Source: Pseudomonadota bacterium (lineage in GTDB: Bacteria; Pseudomonadota; Gammaproteobacteria; Burkholderiales; Methylophilaceae). Taken from it: a stretch of 64,000 bases of DNA. The position numbers and the translations under genes were made by a program. The stretch spans positions 124,001-188,000 of the forward strand of contig JAKQIT010000048.1 in NCBI GenBank assembly GCA_029556915.1. Reading direction: 5' to 3'. Positions 46,417 to 56,100 of the stretch are shown piece after piece (within the stretch, counting starts at the first letter, position 1; each line of letters begins with the position of its first letter). The notes beneath the pieces were generated by a model that had not been told where the DNA came from, searched no databases, and saw only the letters and a program-made list of their open reading frames with translations.

Positions 46417-49400
46417 TTATGGCGTTTTTTCTGGTGCGTTTTTAGCGTCGTTTTTTTGACTGTTTTGTGTTGCTTCAACAGTTTTATTAGAGGCATTTTT
46501 TACGTCTAAAGTCAGCCGCGTATTCACAGTTTTAGCTTTGCTATCCGCTTTGCCCACTTCAACTTTATCAATTTTCACACGCTCAATCGCAATGCCAGCA
46601 TCCACCAACTGTTTTTGAATAGTCTCAGCACGGGCCTTAGCAAGTGCTTGCAAGTCAGCTTCTTTTACTTCAATACTTGCCGTGAGTTTTTCTTGCGCTT
46701 CTTCAAAATGACCCGCTTTGGTTTTTTCTAGCTTAGAGGCGAGCCGTTTGAGTAAGCCTTTTTTGGTTAAATCATCATGCAATGCATCAATGGCTTTTTG
46801 CACGTTTGGGTTGCTTAAATCAATCGGGCCAGCTTGTTGGCCGGCTTCAAATTTAATATCCATTTCTTCGGCAACTTGGCGGCGAATGGTACTTTCTTGA
46901 ATTGCACGTGTGTCGACCGCCTTGTCAAAACCAGGCACAATACCTAAAGCCAAGCCTTGGCGTTTAGTTAAGGCTGTGCTGACTGCCTTGAGTTTTTCTA
47001 ATTCCGGAGGTGTTAAGCTTGCTTTGCCTGCCTCAAAAGTAATGGCTTCAAGCTTATCGCCACTGCCGCCAAACAGCTTGCCAAGAGCACGAAATGGCGC
47101 GGTGACAATTTTACCTAGCACATTGCGAATGGCTTTCCAGACGATGCTGCCGTAACTAAATTTGGGGTCATCTAAACTGCCAGTAATCGGCAAATCTAGG
47201 TCTATCACGCCGTCACTATCTTCTAAAATGGCAATCGCTAAATCCAGCGGCAAGTTCGCGGCTTCTTTGCTATCTACTTTTTCGCCCAATTTGAGCTTAT
47301 TAATCACAAATTTGTTTTCTCCCGCTAATTGGCGCTGCTTGATTTTATATTCTAAATCTACCGATAATTTGCCTGATTCAATTTTACGCCCAGCAAATTT
47401 ACCAGAATAAGGCGTGAGGCGATTCATCTCTAAATTAGTGAAGCTAAGTTTGATGTCGGTAAAATTAGTTGCCTTAAAAGGCTGCAATGCGCCACGCACG
47501 CGCGCCGCACCATAGTCATCCACCTTGCCATCAAGTTCTACTTGGGCAGTTGTATTGGGGTTAGTAGAAACGCTATTTATTACGCCAGTGAGCGAATGGA
47601 TTTGGGTACCAAATTGCGGAGTGAGCGAAAGATCAGCAAATTCTAGGCCCGCGTTTTCAATACGCACGGTTTCAATAGTGACAGGAAAAGCTTCTGGTGA
47701 AGAGTCGGCAACGGGAGCTGTTTCAACAGTCTTTGTAGTAGTGCCTGTTGCCGCGCCAGTCAGTACGGCTTGTGCCATTTCAGTGTTAGTGACTGTTTTT
47801 TCTACTTGTGAATCTATAGTCACAACTTCCGGTTTTGTTGGTTGAGCGGCATTAGTTGCGGGTTCTACGGCTTCAGAAGAGTTGTTTGTTGTGGCTTCAG
47901 TAGCGTTAGTGTTTCGTAATATTTTGGCAATATTAGTAGTTTTATCTGCGTTGATAATAAACTTCCCAGAGGGCTTGCTAATATTGAGTGTCGCCATATG
48001 CAAGCGATTGGGTGCTAGTGACAATTCGAGGTTATTACTGTCCAGTTTTTCCCATGCCAAAAATGACGCATCGGTAGCTTCTTCTACAAGAGAAAGATTA
48101 TCTACGCTAAAGCCCCCGTTGAAAGTGAGTGCTAACGTTTTATCGTTGATAACATGCAATTTTCCATTAATGTTACTTGCACCATCGTTAAGTTTAAGCA
48201 AAGCAAATTTGTTTAAATATGGCGCAAATGGCTTAAAGGAAAAGGCAGAAAGTTTTAAATCAACATCGGCTTTGAAAGGCATAGGCGTGAGCTTGCCTTG
48301 CGTGTTAAATTGCCCACCTTGCTTCACAGAAAAACTTGCTTTAACTGGCAAGGCACGCGCCAAATCAAGCGAGGCGTTATTAACTTCCATGTTAAGCTTT
48401 TCAACATCAAGTGCTACAGGCTGAGCCAAGCTACGGTCTTCAATATGTAGTTGGGTATTATCTAACGCTATTTTTTTCAGGTTGACTGCCCAATTTGGCT
48501 TGCTAGATTTTGAGGTGAGTTGCGCGGTTTTTTGGCTGGCTACGGAATGCGTTTCTAATACTTGCAGCCAATTGAGCGGCGCATTAGCGGCTTGTACTAC
48601 CTCTGTTTTAAGACCAGAAAGCAAAATGGCCTGCACTTCTACTTTTTGTTTATCTAATGCGATTTCCCCTTGGTTGAGTTGTAGCTTGGCTAAAGTTGCC
48701 ACAGGTTTTGGTTGTAGGTTAGATTTTAGGGTGATGGTGTTCAACTGACTTTGTAGTTTGCTTATCGTCCAAGCATCTTGCGAATTACTGATAGCAAAAT
48801 TCACATTCGCATCTGTAATATTGGCCTGCAAAGGATGCACAAAACTTTGATCATCCAAAGTGACTTGCCAATTTTTAAGGGCAATGTCATCTATGGTGAT
48901 GCTCATAGGCGTATTTTTCGAATCTGCTTTTTGCACTTCTGGTGTTGGGCTGGCAGATTTAGCTTCGTTTGAAGCAATAGCAGCTTGCCAATCTAGCATA
49001 CCCGCTTTGTCGCGCTGAGCATTCAAATTGCCCTTTGCTAGCAATACTTGTGCAATGCTGACTTGGTTTTTAGCTAAATCTAATGCGATGTTGTTCACCG
49101 CTAATTGCGGTAAATTGAGCAACTTATTTTTGCCTTTTGTTACGCCAATTTCATTAAGTTGCACGTTTAATTGCTCGAACTGCACTTGCGCTGGTTGGTT
49201 AAATGCGAATTTAGGCAAGGTTGCATGCATGCTTTTAAGTGCTAAATTTGTGCCGTTGGCTTTGCTCGCATTGAGTGTATCAAGATCAACATCAATGTCT
49301 TCAATATCAAGTGATAGCTCATTATTGCTAATAAAATCTAAGCGCGGAAAGTGAGCATCTACTTGCTTTAATGTGAGATTATCCGTGCCACTGGCTGCTG

Positions 49401-50463
49401 CCACTTCATTTAACTCTAAATGAACATTTTGCACATGCAATTCTGGTTGATTTTGCATGGAAAAATCTAAACGCGGCGTGGTCAGCTTGGCGTGAGCAAG
49501 TTGCAGCTCTGTCGCGCTTTGCAAAGCACCTTTTATATTGTCAGCAATAAAAGAAATTTGACTGAGTGCAATCTTAGGCTGGTCTTTTACCAGTGAAAAA
49601 TCGTAAGAAAAACTCGCGCCAATATCACCGCTATTGGCTGTAAATGGCAACTCAAGTCCCTTAATAATTTGCAACATTTTAACTAATTTGATGTTTTCTA
49701 ACGCTACCGCGCCTTTTGAGGCAACAGGGTTAACACCCATATCGCCTTTCCATTTAAATGCCCCACCATGCTCAGCAAATTTTGCGGCAAATAAATAATT
49801 ACCTCGATCTTTAGGGAGGGTAGAAAAACCTTCAAGTTCAAAATCAAGCGGGCTGAGTTCAGCTTTTAACGGTGTAGGGCGGTTGCTGTCACTATATTGC
49901 ACATTACCTCTTTTAATAGCAAAGTGCTCAATAACAACCCGAGGCAACGTATTGCTTGGGGCTGGTTTTTCACCTTCATTTAATTTTGCAACTAAGTCAG
50001 CCCAGTTGAGTTTGCCTTGAGGTGAAATGGCAATCAGCCCTTTAGGGGCGGTCAACTCGACTTCTTTGAGTTTCCAAGCCCAGTCAAACAAACCACTGGC
50101 TTCTAAATCAACCACTAGTTTTTCAAAACTTGCGAGCGGCGTACCATTTTTGTCAGTTAAGTTAAAATTTTCTATTGTAGTTTTTAAGCGGAAAGGATCA
50201 AACGCAGCACGCCCAACACTGGCTTTGCTGGCAAGCTGTTTTTCTGCAAACCACGGCACTAGTTTTTTTGCGAGAGGGTTGATGCCAAAATAGCTAAAAA
50301 GCAAGTAAAACAAACAGAGGCCGATGACAATTTTAGCGGGTAAGCTAACTAAGAGCGGTTTAAGTTTTTTAAGCATGGAATTGATGAGTGGCTTTTGCAT
50401 TAGCGTAAGCTTAACAAAATTAATTAGCTTGGTGTAACTCATTGTTTTAAGCGTTGCAAACAA
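46417..50463 (-). CDS. Large DUF748/AsmA-like envelope protein
   Basis: A 1348-residue protein with one N-terminal membrane anchor (about 38-60) and a huge periplasmic region. It begins with an AsmA-like segment (DPFRLKTTIENFNLTDKNG) and continues with many repeated beta-strand stretches on the pattern of long groove-forming AsmA/TamB/YhdP proteins. The DUF748 C-terminal part contains RLTPYSGKFAGRKIESGKLS and LPLDLAIAILEDSDGVIDL. The tail (about 1180-1348) is charged and helical with an OmpA-like feel (TARAETIQKQLVDAGI-type segment). It may take part in phospholipid or envelope transport; that is inferred from fold. Divergent from ybgC by 58 bp. Confidence 0.82.
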   Translation of the reverse strand: MFATLKTMSYTKLINFVKLTLMQKPLINSMLKKLKPLLVSLPAKIVIGLCLFYLLFSYFGINPLAKKLVPWFAEKQLASKASVGRAAFDPFRLKTTIENFNLTDKNGTPLASFEKLVVDLEASGLFDWAWKLKEVELTAPKGLIAISPQGKLNWADLVAKLNEGEKPAPSNTLPRVVIEHFAIKRGNVQYSDSNRPTPLKAELSPLDFELEGFSTLPKDRGNYLFAAKFAEHGGAFKWKGDMGVNPVASKGAVALENIKLVKMLQIIKGLELPFTANSGDIGASFSYDFSLVKDQPKIALSQISFIADNIKGALQSATELQLAHAKLTTPRLDFSMQNQPELHVQNVHLELNEVAAASGTDNLTLKQVDAHFPRLDFISNNELSLDIEDIDVDLDTLNASKANGTNLALKSMHATLPKFAFNQPAQVQFEQLNVQLNEIGVTKGKNKLLNLPQLAVNNIALDLAKNQVSIAQVLLAKGNLNAQRDKAGMLDWQAAIASNEAKSASPTPEVQKADSKNTPMSITIDDIALKNWQVTLDDQSFVHPLQANITDANVNFAISNSQDAWTISKLQSQLNTITLKSNLQPKPVATLAKLQLNQGEIALDKQKVEVQAILLSGLKTEVVQAANAPLNWLQVLETHSVASQKTAQLTSKSSKPNWAVNLKKIALDNTQLHIEDRSLAQPVALDVEKLNMEVNNASLDLARALPVKASFSVKQGGQFNTQGKLTPMPFKADVDLKLSAFSFKPFAPYLNKFALLKLNDGASNINGKLHVINDKTLALTFNGGFSVDNLSLVEEATDASFLAWEKLDSNNLELSLAPNRLHMATLNISKPSGKFIINADKTTNIAKILRNTNATEATTNNSSEAVEPATNAAQPTKPEVVTIDSQVEKTVTNTEMAQAVLTGAATGTTTKTVETAPVADSSPEAFPVTIETVRIENAGLEFADLSLTPQFGTQIHSLTGVINSVSTNPNTTAQVELDGKVDDYGAARVRGALQPFKATNFTDIKLSFTNLEMNRLTPYSGKFAGRKIESGKLSVDLEYKIKQRQLAGENKFVINKLKLGEKVDSKEAANLPLDLAIAILEDSDGVIDLDLPITGSLDDPKFSYGSIVWKAIRNVLGKIVTAPFRALGKLFGGSGDKLEAITFEAGKASLTPPELEKLKAVSTALTKRQGLALGIVPGFDKAVDTRAIQESTIRRQVAEEMDIKFEAGQQAGPIDLSNPNVQKAIDALHDDLTKKGLLKRLASKLEKTKAGHFEEAQEKLTASIEVKEADLQALAKARAETIQKQLVDAGIAIERVKIDKVEVGKADSKAKTVNTRLTLDVKNASNKTVEATQNSQKNDAKNAPEKTP

Positions 50464-50521
50464 AATGGTTGCAAATTTGTAACGTTAAACCACAGTAAAT
50501 TTTGCTGTGTTAAAATTTGGC

Positions 50522-50932
50522 ATGACTAATATTCAACAATTTAGCTGGCCGATACGCGTTTATTACGAAGATACGGATGCAGGTGGTGTGGTTTATCACT
50601 CTAATTACCTAAACTTTATGGAGCGTGCGCGAACAGAATGGCTGCGAGCCCTAGGGTTTGAACAAACCACTTTGTTAAATGAATTAGGTGTGATGATTGT
50701 GATTCATAGTCTTAGCATCGCTTTTAAAAGCCCAGCAAGATTTAATGATGCGCTACAAGTGCATTGTACGCTCGCTAACGCGGGGCGCACTAGCATGGAT
50801 GTTACACAAGCAATTTACCGAGATGGCGTTCAACTGATTGAAGCGCAAGTGAAGGCTGTGTTTGTAGATGCGCAAAGTTTTAGGCCAGTGCCGATTCCGC
50901 CAGCGATTAAGCAAGCGATGTTAACCCTATAA
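50522..50932 (+). CDS. ybgC: Acyl-CoA thioesterase YbgC, tol-pal associated
   Basis: Hot-dog fold thioesterase of 136 residues. VYYEDTDAGGVVYHSNYLNFMERAR is the family signature region, here at about 10-34 with active-site Asp in EDTDAGGVVYH. It acts on short-chain or malonyl-CoA esters in described members; the physiological link with Tol-Pal is unclear but genomic association is strong, and tolQ follows after 31 bp. Start chosen at 50522; an in-frame ATG at 50507 would add five residues. Confidence 0.94.
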   Translation: MTNIQQFSWPIRVYYEDTDAGGVVYHSNYLNFMERARTEWLRALGFEQTTLLNELGVMIVIHSLSIAFKSPARFNDALQVHCTLANAGRTSMDVTQAIYRDGVQLIEAQVKAVFVDAQSFRPVPIPPAIKQAMLTL

Positions 50933-50963
50933 AAATATCTAACATTTTGAAAGTGGAGCGAAT

Positions 50964-51644
50964 ATGCAAGAAACTGTAGCAACTGATATGTCTATATTCT
51001 CGCTAGTCATGGGTGCGAGTCTGCCTGTGCAGTTAGTGATGCTCATCTTGCTCATAACCTCTGTATTTTCTTGGTGGTATATTTTCATTAAAGTGGCGAC
51101 GGTAAAACGCGCTGAGACCAATGCTGAAGAGTTTGAAAAAGCTTTTTGGTCTGGTGGCGATTTAAATAAACTCTATGAAGGTGTTGGCATGGGGCGCCGC
51201 AAACCGCAAGGCATGGCGAGTATTTTTGAAGCAGGTTTTAAAGAGTATGCTAGAAACAGGCAACAAGGACGAACAGATGTTTCAGAAATTATGGAAGGTA
51301 CAAGACGCGCGATGCGTGCAACCTATAACCGTGAAATGGATGATTTGGACGCGCATTTGCCATTTTTAGCTTCAGTTGGTTCTGTAAGCCCGTATATTGG
51401 GTTGTTTGGCACGGTATGGGGCATCATGAACTCGTTTCGTGGCCTGTCTAATGTGGCGCAAGCTACGCTGAGCCAAGTGGCACCAGGTATTGCCGAAGCG
51501 CTTGTAGCAACGGCGATAGGTCTGTTTGCGGCGATTCCTGCGGTGATTGCTTATAACCGTTTTGCGAGTTCTGTGGATAGACTTTCAGTGCGTTATGAAA
51601 GTTTTATGGAAGAGTTTACTAATATTCTGCAAAGAAAGAGCTAA
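50964..51644 (+). CDS. tolQ: Tol-Pal system proton channel subunit TolQ
   Basis: Inner-membrane stator protein, homologue of ExbB/MotA. Three helices are visible (about 15-40, 130-155, 170-195), with the conserved SVGSVSPYIGLFGTVWGIM and GIAEALVATAIGLFAAIPAVIAYN-type region (GIAEALVATAIGLFAAIP). Length 226. With TolR it converts proton motive force into TolA movement during division. Three bases separate it from tolR. Confidence 0.97.
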   Translation: MQETVATDMSIFSLVMGASLPVQLVMLILLITSVFSWWYIFIKVATVKRAETNAEEFEKAFWSGGDLNKLYEGVGMGRRKPQGMASIFEAGFKEYARNRQQGRTDVSEIMEGTRRAMRATYNREMDDLDAHLPFLASVGSVSPYIGLFGTVWGIMNSFRGLSNVAQATLSQVAPGIAEALVATAIGLFAAIPAVIAYNRFASSVDRLSVRYESFMEEFTNILQRKS

Positions 51645-51647
51645 ATC

Positions 51648-52046
51648 ATGGCGCGTACTCGTAAACGTCGCGTAATGAACCAAATCAATGTTGTTCCCTA
51701 CATTGATGTAACGCTCGTATTGCTGGTGATTTTTATGGTGACAGCTCCTATGACTAACCCTGGGGTAGTGGATTTGCCAAAAGTAGGACAGGATTTAAAC
51801 CAAAATGTCACTGAAGTCCCCATTGTTATTACAGTAAAAAAAGACGGTAGTACCGAGTTGAATGGTAAAACCTTTAGTCGCGATAAGTTACTGTTGGAAA
51901 TTAAAAAAATACAAAGCAAAACTCCAAAAAAAGTGGTTGTTGCAGCAGATGAAAAAACCGAGTTTGGGCAAGTGGCGCAAATATTTGATATGCTAAAAGT
52001 GTCCAAAGTAGAAAAAGTTGGGCTTTATTTTAAGCCTGCAAAATAA
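51648..52046 (+). CDS. tolR: Tol-Pal system protein TolR
   Basis: Bitopic partner of TolQ, 132 residues. The N-terminal helix contains NVVPYIDVTLVLLVIFMV with the proton-carrying Asp at about 23; the periplasmic domain ends with QIFDMLKVSKVEKVGLYFKP. tolA starts immediately after its stop. Confidence 0.96.
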   Translation: MARTRKRRVMNQINVVPYIDVTLVLLVIFMVTAPMTNPGVVDLPKVGQDLNQNVTEVPIVITVKKDGSTELNGKTFSRDKLLLEIKKIQSKTPKKVVVAADEKTEFGQVAQIFDMLKVSKVEKVGLYFKPAK

Positions 52047-52871
52047 ATGCTACGTAAGACTGAAAAAGAAACGAATTGGAAAGCGGGAGTCTATGCCATT
52101 TTGGTACATGTGGTCTTGCTCGGCGCATTGCTGATTTCATTTAATTGGAAATCAGCCCACCCTGTATTAAATGTGGCAGAAGTTGAGCTTTGGGATAGCC
52201 TGCCTAGCAGTGAGATACCGCCCCCACCTTTGCAAGAACCTAAATCAGAACCGAAGCCTGAACCTAAAGTTGAGCCGCCACCTATCATTAAGGAAGAGCC
52301 TAAACCTGAGTCAAAAGTTGATGAGCCCAAGGTGGATATTGCGCTAGAAAAGAAAAAGGAAGAAGAAAAGCTTAAAAAGTTAGAAGAGGATAAATTAAAA
52401 AAAGAAAACGCTGACAAACTTAAAAGATTACAAGCGGCATTGAACGAATCTGCCCCTGACAACACTAAAAATGAGAAAAAAGCCAAAGATGATGCTTTGA
52501 AAAAACTTCAGCAAGATACGTTAGCGGAAGAAAATGCAGCTGGCGAACAGCAGGCAAAAGCCGCTAAAGCCGCAGCTAGTAAAGGTGTAATAAATGAATA
52601 TAGAAGAAAAATTCAAGATAAAATTAAAGGAAATGTGAATAATAGTTTATGTGGCGATGGCGACCCATTGCTAAAGTTTCAAATCAGCTTAATGCCTACG
52701 GGTGAGTTGGTTGGAAACCCAAAACTGACTAAATCTAGTGATATAGAAGCTTGTGACGAGGCTGTTGAGCGCGCCATTATCGCCTCTCAGCCTTTGCCGA
52801 TGCCAGAAGATGTAGAATTAAAATCAGAATTTAAAAACCTTAATTTAACATTTACGCCCAACAAAGAGTGA
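52047..52871 (+). CDS. tolA: Tol-Pal system protein TolA
   Basis: Periplasm-spanning protein of 274 residues. One membrane helix (about 15-35), a Pro/Lys/Glu-rich stretch (about 55-100), a long charged helical domain (about 100-180), and a C-terminal TolA domain with SLCGDGDPLLKFQISLMP and SQPLPMP. It energises Pal and TolB at the outer membrane. Somewhat shorter than the E. coli protein, mainly in the helical domain. Confidence 0.94.
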   Translation: MLRKTEKETNWKAGVYAILVHVVLLGALLISFNWKSAHPVLNVAEVELWDSLPSSEIPPPPLQEPKSEPKPEPKVEPPPIIKEEPKPESKVDEPKVDIALEKKKEEEKLKKLEEDKLKKENADKLKRLQAALNESAPDNTKNEKKAKDDALKKLQQDTLAEENAAGEQQAKAAKAAASKGVINEYRRKIQDKIKGNVNNSLCGDGDPLLKFQISLMPTGELVGNPKLTKSSDIEACDEAVERAIIASQPLPMPEDVELKSEFKNLNLTFTPNKE

Positions 52872-52985
52872 TAATTTGCTTTCACTTTTGAGCGTAACTC
52901 TTTGTAACAAAGTGTAAATCGTGTAGCATGTAATTCAAAATACGGTTAAATTAAGCGAAAAATAATAATCAGGGGCTTTTAAAGT

Positions 52986-54293
52986 TTGAGATTGAGTGAA
53001 TATAAAGCGATGAAATTACCCGTAAGCACATTTTTAGGCGCGTTGAAGCTAGCCTTATCTTTAGTCACATTTTTTACCTTGTCTTTAGCACATGCCGCGC
53101 TTGAAATTGAAATTAGCGGCGGTAGTGCGCAGCAAGTGCCAATTGCTATTGTACCTTTTGCACAAAATGACACGATAAGCAAAATTATTGAAGCAGATTT
53201 AAAGCGTAGCGGTATGTTTAGGGTGCTAGAAACGGGCGGAGTGGCAAGTCGCCCCAACGAGATTGCCCAAATTAAATTTGCTGAGTGGACAGCTTTACAA
53301 GCACAAGCGATGGCGGTGGGTTCGGTTGAGCCAATTGCAGGTGGCAAGCTTAAAGTCACTTACCAACTGGCTGATGTGCTGAAACAATCACAGCTAACGG
53401 GCGGGCAATATACGATTGCGCCAAGCCAGTTAAGAATTACCGCGCATAAAATTGCCGATGCAATTTACCAAAAACTGACTGGAGAGTCAGGTATTTATGC
53501 CAGCCGAATTGCCTACATTAATAAATCTGCTGGGCGATATACCTTGCAAGTGGCAGATGCAGATGGTGAAAATGCACGCACGATGGTGTCATCTAAAGAG
53601 CCGATAATTTCACCTGCTTGGTCGCCAGAAGGTAATCGCATTGCCTATGTGTCGTTTGAAAAGAAAAAACCGATTGTTTACGTGCAATCATTAAGTGGTC
53701 AGCGTAATGTGGTCGCTAGTTTTAAGGGTAATAATAGTGCGCCAGCTTGGTCGCCTGATGGGAATCAATTGGCTATTGTGTTGACGCACGCTGCCAACTC
53801 GCAGATATACACAATCAATGCCGATGGCTCTGGGTTGAAACAAGTGACTAAAAGTAGCGCGATTGACACTGAACCCACTTGGTCAAATGATGGTCAATGG
53901 ATTTACTTTAGCTCGGATCGTGGCGGCAGACCGCAAATATATAAAGTGTCATCAAGCGGTGGAAGTCCGCAGCGTGTTTCGTTTGAAGGTGCTTATAATG
54001 TAAGCCCACGCTTTTCACCTGATGGAAAAAGTTTGGCAATGATACGCAACGATGGTGGCCGATTCCGTGTGGCCTTGCAAGACTTAGCCACGGGTCAAGT
54101 GCAGCTATTGAGTGAGGGTAATCAGGATGAATCACCCAGCTTTGCCCCCAATGGCCGTGTGATACTATATGCTACACGCTCAGGCAATAGAGGCGCATTA
54201 GCAGCAGTCTCTGCCGATGGTCGCGTTAAGCAGCGCTTAAAAGATTCTGGTGGCGATATTCGTGAACCAGCTTGGGGTCCTCTTATCAAGTAA
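52986..54293 (+). CDS. tolB: Tol-Pal system beta-propeller protein TolB
   Basis: Periplasmic protein of 435 residues linking TolA and Pal. After a signal peptide ending AHA come the TolB N-terminal domain (about 37-165) and a six-bladed propeller with repeats such as SPAWSPEGNRIAYVSFE, APAWSPDGNQLAIV, EPTWSNDGQWIYFSSDRGG and SPRFSPDGKSLAMI. I favour the TTG at 52986 because AGGGG lies just upstream; the ATG at 53010 is an alternative that shortens only the signal peptide. Confidence 0.95.
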   Translation: MRLSEYKAMKLPVSTFLGALKLALSLVTFFTLSLAHAALEIEISGGSAQQVPIAIVPFAQNDTISKIIEADLKRSGMFRVLETGGVASRPNEIAQIKFAEWTALQAQAMAVGSVEPIAGGKLKVTYQLADVLKQSQLTGGQYTIAPSQLRITAHKIADAIYQKLTGESGIYASRIAYINKSAGRYTLQVADADGENARTMVSSKEPIISPAWSPEGNRIAYVSFEKKKPIVYVQSLSGQRNVVASFKGNNSAPAWSPDGNQLAIVLTHAANSQIYTINADGSGLKQVTKSSAIDTEPTWSNDGQWIYFSSDRGGRPQIYKVSSSGGSPQRVSFEGAYNVSPRFSPDGKSLAMIRNDGGRFRVALQDLATGQVQLLSEGNQDESPSFAPNGRVILYATRSGNRGALAAVSADGRVKQRLKDSGGDIREPAWGPLIK

Positions 54294-54361
54294 CCCACTC
54301 ATAATGTAATAGCAATTTTTTTAGAGATTATTTTTAGCATTCAAATTTTATGGAGAACAAA

Positions 54362-54940
54362 ATGAAGACATTTAATGTGAAGTTAGTTAGTGCATTGGCG
54401 ATGGCGTTATTACTAGCGGCTTGTAAAAGCACACCGATGACAAAACCGACTGTAGAAGATAAAAGCGTAGGTAAAGATAGCTCATCTACAACAACTGGCG
54501 CAACAACAGGTAGCGCAGACGACGGTTCTGGCGTAAAAGAGGTGAATTTAGACAATGGTGCAAACGCTGACGATGCTGGCAACCCACTCAAAGACCCAAA
54601 CAATATTTTGTCAAAACGTCATGTGTATTTTGCCTTTGATAGCGATGCAGTTAATGCTGAATTTCGCCCATTGATTGAAGCGCACGCTAAATATTTACTT
54701 GCAAATAAAGGCGCAAAAGTGATTTTACAAGGCAACACCGATGAGCGCGGTACACGCGAGTACAACTTGGCCTTAGGTCAACGTCGTTCAGTAGCTGTTA
54801 AAAAATCATTGAATGCACTTGGTGTGCAAGATGGCCAAATTGAAACAGTCAGCTACGGTGAAGAAAAAACCCAAGGCTGTGCAGATGAAACTTGCTTTGC
54901 AAAAGATCGCCGTACTGACATTGTTTACGAAGGCGAATAA
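54362..54940 (+). CDS. pal: Peptidoglycan-associated lipoprotein Pal
   Basis: Outer-membrane lipoprotein of 192 residues. The signal peptide ends in LLLAAC (Cys about 21). A Ser/Thr/Gly-rich linker leads to the OmpA-like peptidoglycan-binding domain (about 85-192) with VYFAFDSD, GNTDERGTREYNLALGQRR and the C-terminal KDRRTDIVYEGE. Start chosen at 54362 because GGAGAA stands seven bases before it; the earlier ATG at 54350 would include that site in the coding region. Confidence 0.96.
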   Translation: MKTFNVKLVSALAMALLLAACKSTPMTKPTVEDKSVGKDSSSTTTGATTGSADDGSGVKEVNLDNGANADDAGNPLKDPNNILSKRHVYFAFDSDAVNAEFRPLIEAHAKYLLANKGAKVILQGNTDERGTREYNLALGQRRSVAVKKSLNALGVQDGQIETVSYGEEKTQGCADETCFAKDRRTDIVYEGE

Positions 54941-54962
54941 ACGATAAAGCACGGTTAAACGA

Positions 54963-54990
54963 GGCTTCTATCAGTCAAATGATAGAAGCC
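54963..54990. other. Perfect hairpin between pal and cpoB
   Basis: GGCTTCTATC and GATAGAAGCC pair perfectly over ten bases around an eight-base loop. A T-rich stretch follows only after TTCATG, so it may act as a weak terminator, attenuator or mRNA end stabiliser that keeps pal message high. Confidence 0.6.
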
Positions 54991-55038
54991 TTCATGCTTT
55001 TTACCTTCAAGCTTTTTATATTGATTAGAGTTGAAATT

Positions 55039-55890
55039 ATGATGAAAAAACGCAATCTTGTTAGCTTGTTTTTGCTATTGCAATTATTGGCTTTTAACAG
55101 TCACGCAGCTTTGTTTGACGATAAAGAAGCGCGCAAAAAAATTATTGAAGTGGAAGCAAGTACGCAGGCAGATTTAGCCAGCATTAAAAAAAGTATCCAA
55201 GCGTTAGAGCAACGAGTGAACGCCATCGAGGCGATTACCAAGGGCCAAGTGCTGCATGATATGCAAAATCAGATTGAAACTTTAAACCAAGAGGTGGCAA
55301 GGCTGAAAGGCGATTTAGAAGTGGCAAACCATGCCGTTGAGATGACGCAACAGCGCCAAAAAGATTTATATGGTGACACAGACACTCGCTTGCGTAAGCT
55401 AGAAACAGCAGCAACGCCTGTTGTTGCCGCAACTGCCCCAACAGATACCGCTAGCGTTTCAGGCACAGCCGTAGCAGCAACGCCAGTTGCACAGCCAAAC
55501 AAAAGTACCCAAGAGTTTCAGACACTTGAGTTAGCGGATGGATTATCAAGAGAAGCTAAGCACAAAGAAGCTTTTGCTGCCTATGAAAAATTTTTAAAAG
55601 ACTACCCTAGCAGCCCGCTAGTGCCAGAGGCGCAATACGGCCTAGGCTACTCTCAATATGCACTTAAAAGCTACAAATCCGCTATTACAACGCAACAGAA
55701 ATTGATTGCGCAATATCCTGAAAGCCTGAAAGTACCTTTGGCGATGATGAATATCGCTAATAGCCAAATTCAGCTTGGGCAAGTGACCAGTGCTAAAAAA
55801 AGCTTGCGTGATTTAATTGCAAAATTCCCCAATAGCGAAGTCACGCCCACTGCCCAAAAACGTCTAAAAGCCTTAGAAGCGATTAAATAA
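55039..55890 (+). CDS. cpoB: Cell division coordinator CpoB (YbgF)
   Basis: Periplasmic TPR protein of 283 residues coordinating PBP1B and Tol during septation. The signal peptide (about 1-24, ending SHA) precedes a trimerising coiled coil (about 45-115), a Thr/Ala/Val linker and three TPR units (about 160-283) including AAYEKFLKDYPSSPLVPEAQYGLG-type segments, e.g. LKDYPSSPLVPEAQYGLGYS. Start chosen at 55039, giving a clean signal peptide; the upstream frame to 54979 overlaps the hairpin. Confidence 0.93.
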   Translation: MMKKRNLVSLFLLLQLLAFNSHAALFDDKEARKKIIEVEASTQADLASIKKSIQALEQRVNAIEAITKGQVLHDMQNQIETLNQEVARLKGDLEVANHAVEMTQQRQKDLYGDTDTRLRKLETAATPVVAATAPTDTASVSGTAVAATPVAQPNKSTQEFQTLELADGLSREAKHKEAFAAYEKFLKDYPSSPLVPEAQYGLGYSQYALKSYKSAITTQQKLIAQYPESLKVPLAMMNIANSQIQLGQVTSAKKSLRDLIAKFPNSEVTPTAQKRLKALEAIK

Positions 55891-55928
55891 AGAGGCAATT
55901 TTATTCTTTAAAAAGCCATTAAAAATCT

Positions 55929-55985
55929 CCCGAGAGATTTTTAATGCTCTGGAAGCCGCATGGATATTGGCTTCCAGAGGTGCAT
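55929..55985 (+). repeat. Hairpin-repeat family, copy 7
   Basis: CCCGAGAGATTTTTA, ATGCTCTGGAAGCC, loop GCATGGATATT, GGCTTCCAGAGG then TGCAT. The stem is nearly perfect. It lies between cpoB and queE on the same strand. Confidence 0.87.
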
Positions 55986-56100
55986 AAAAGAAGATGTGCA
56001 AAATAAGCACATTTTAAAGTGCTTTTTTGGACATATTTTTCCATTCAGCAAATGCTACAAATCACGGTAAAATAACGTCCAATTAAATTGGGTGTCATGG

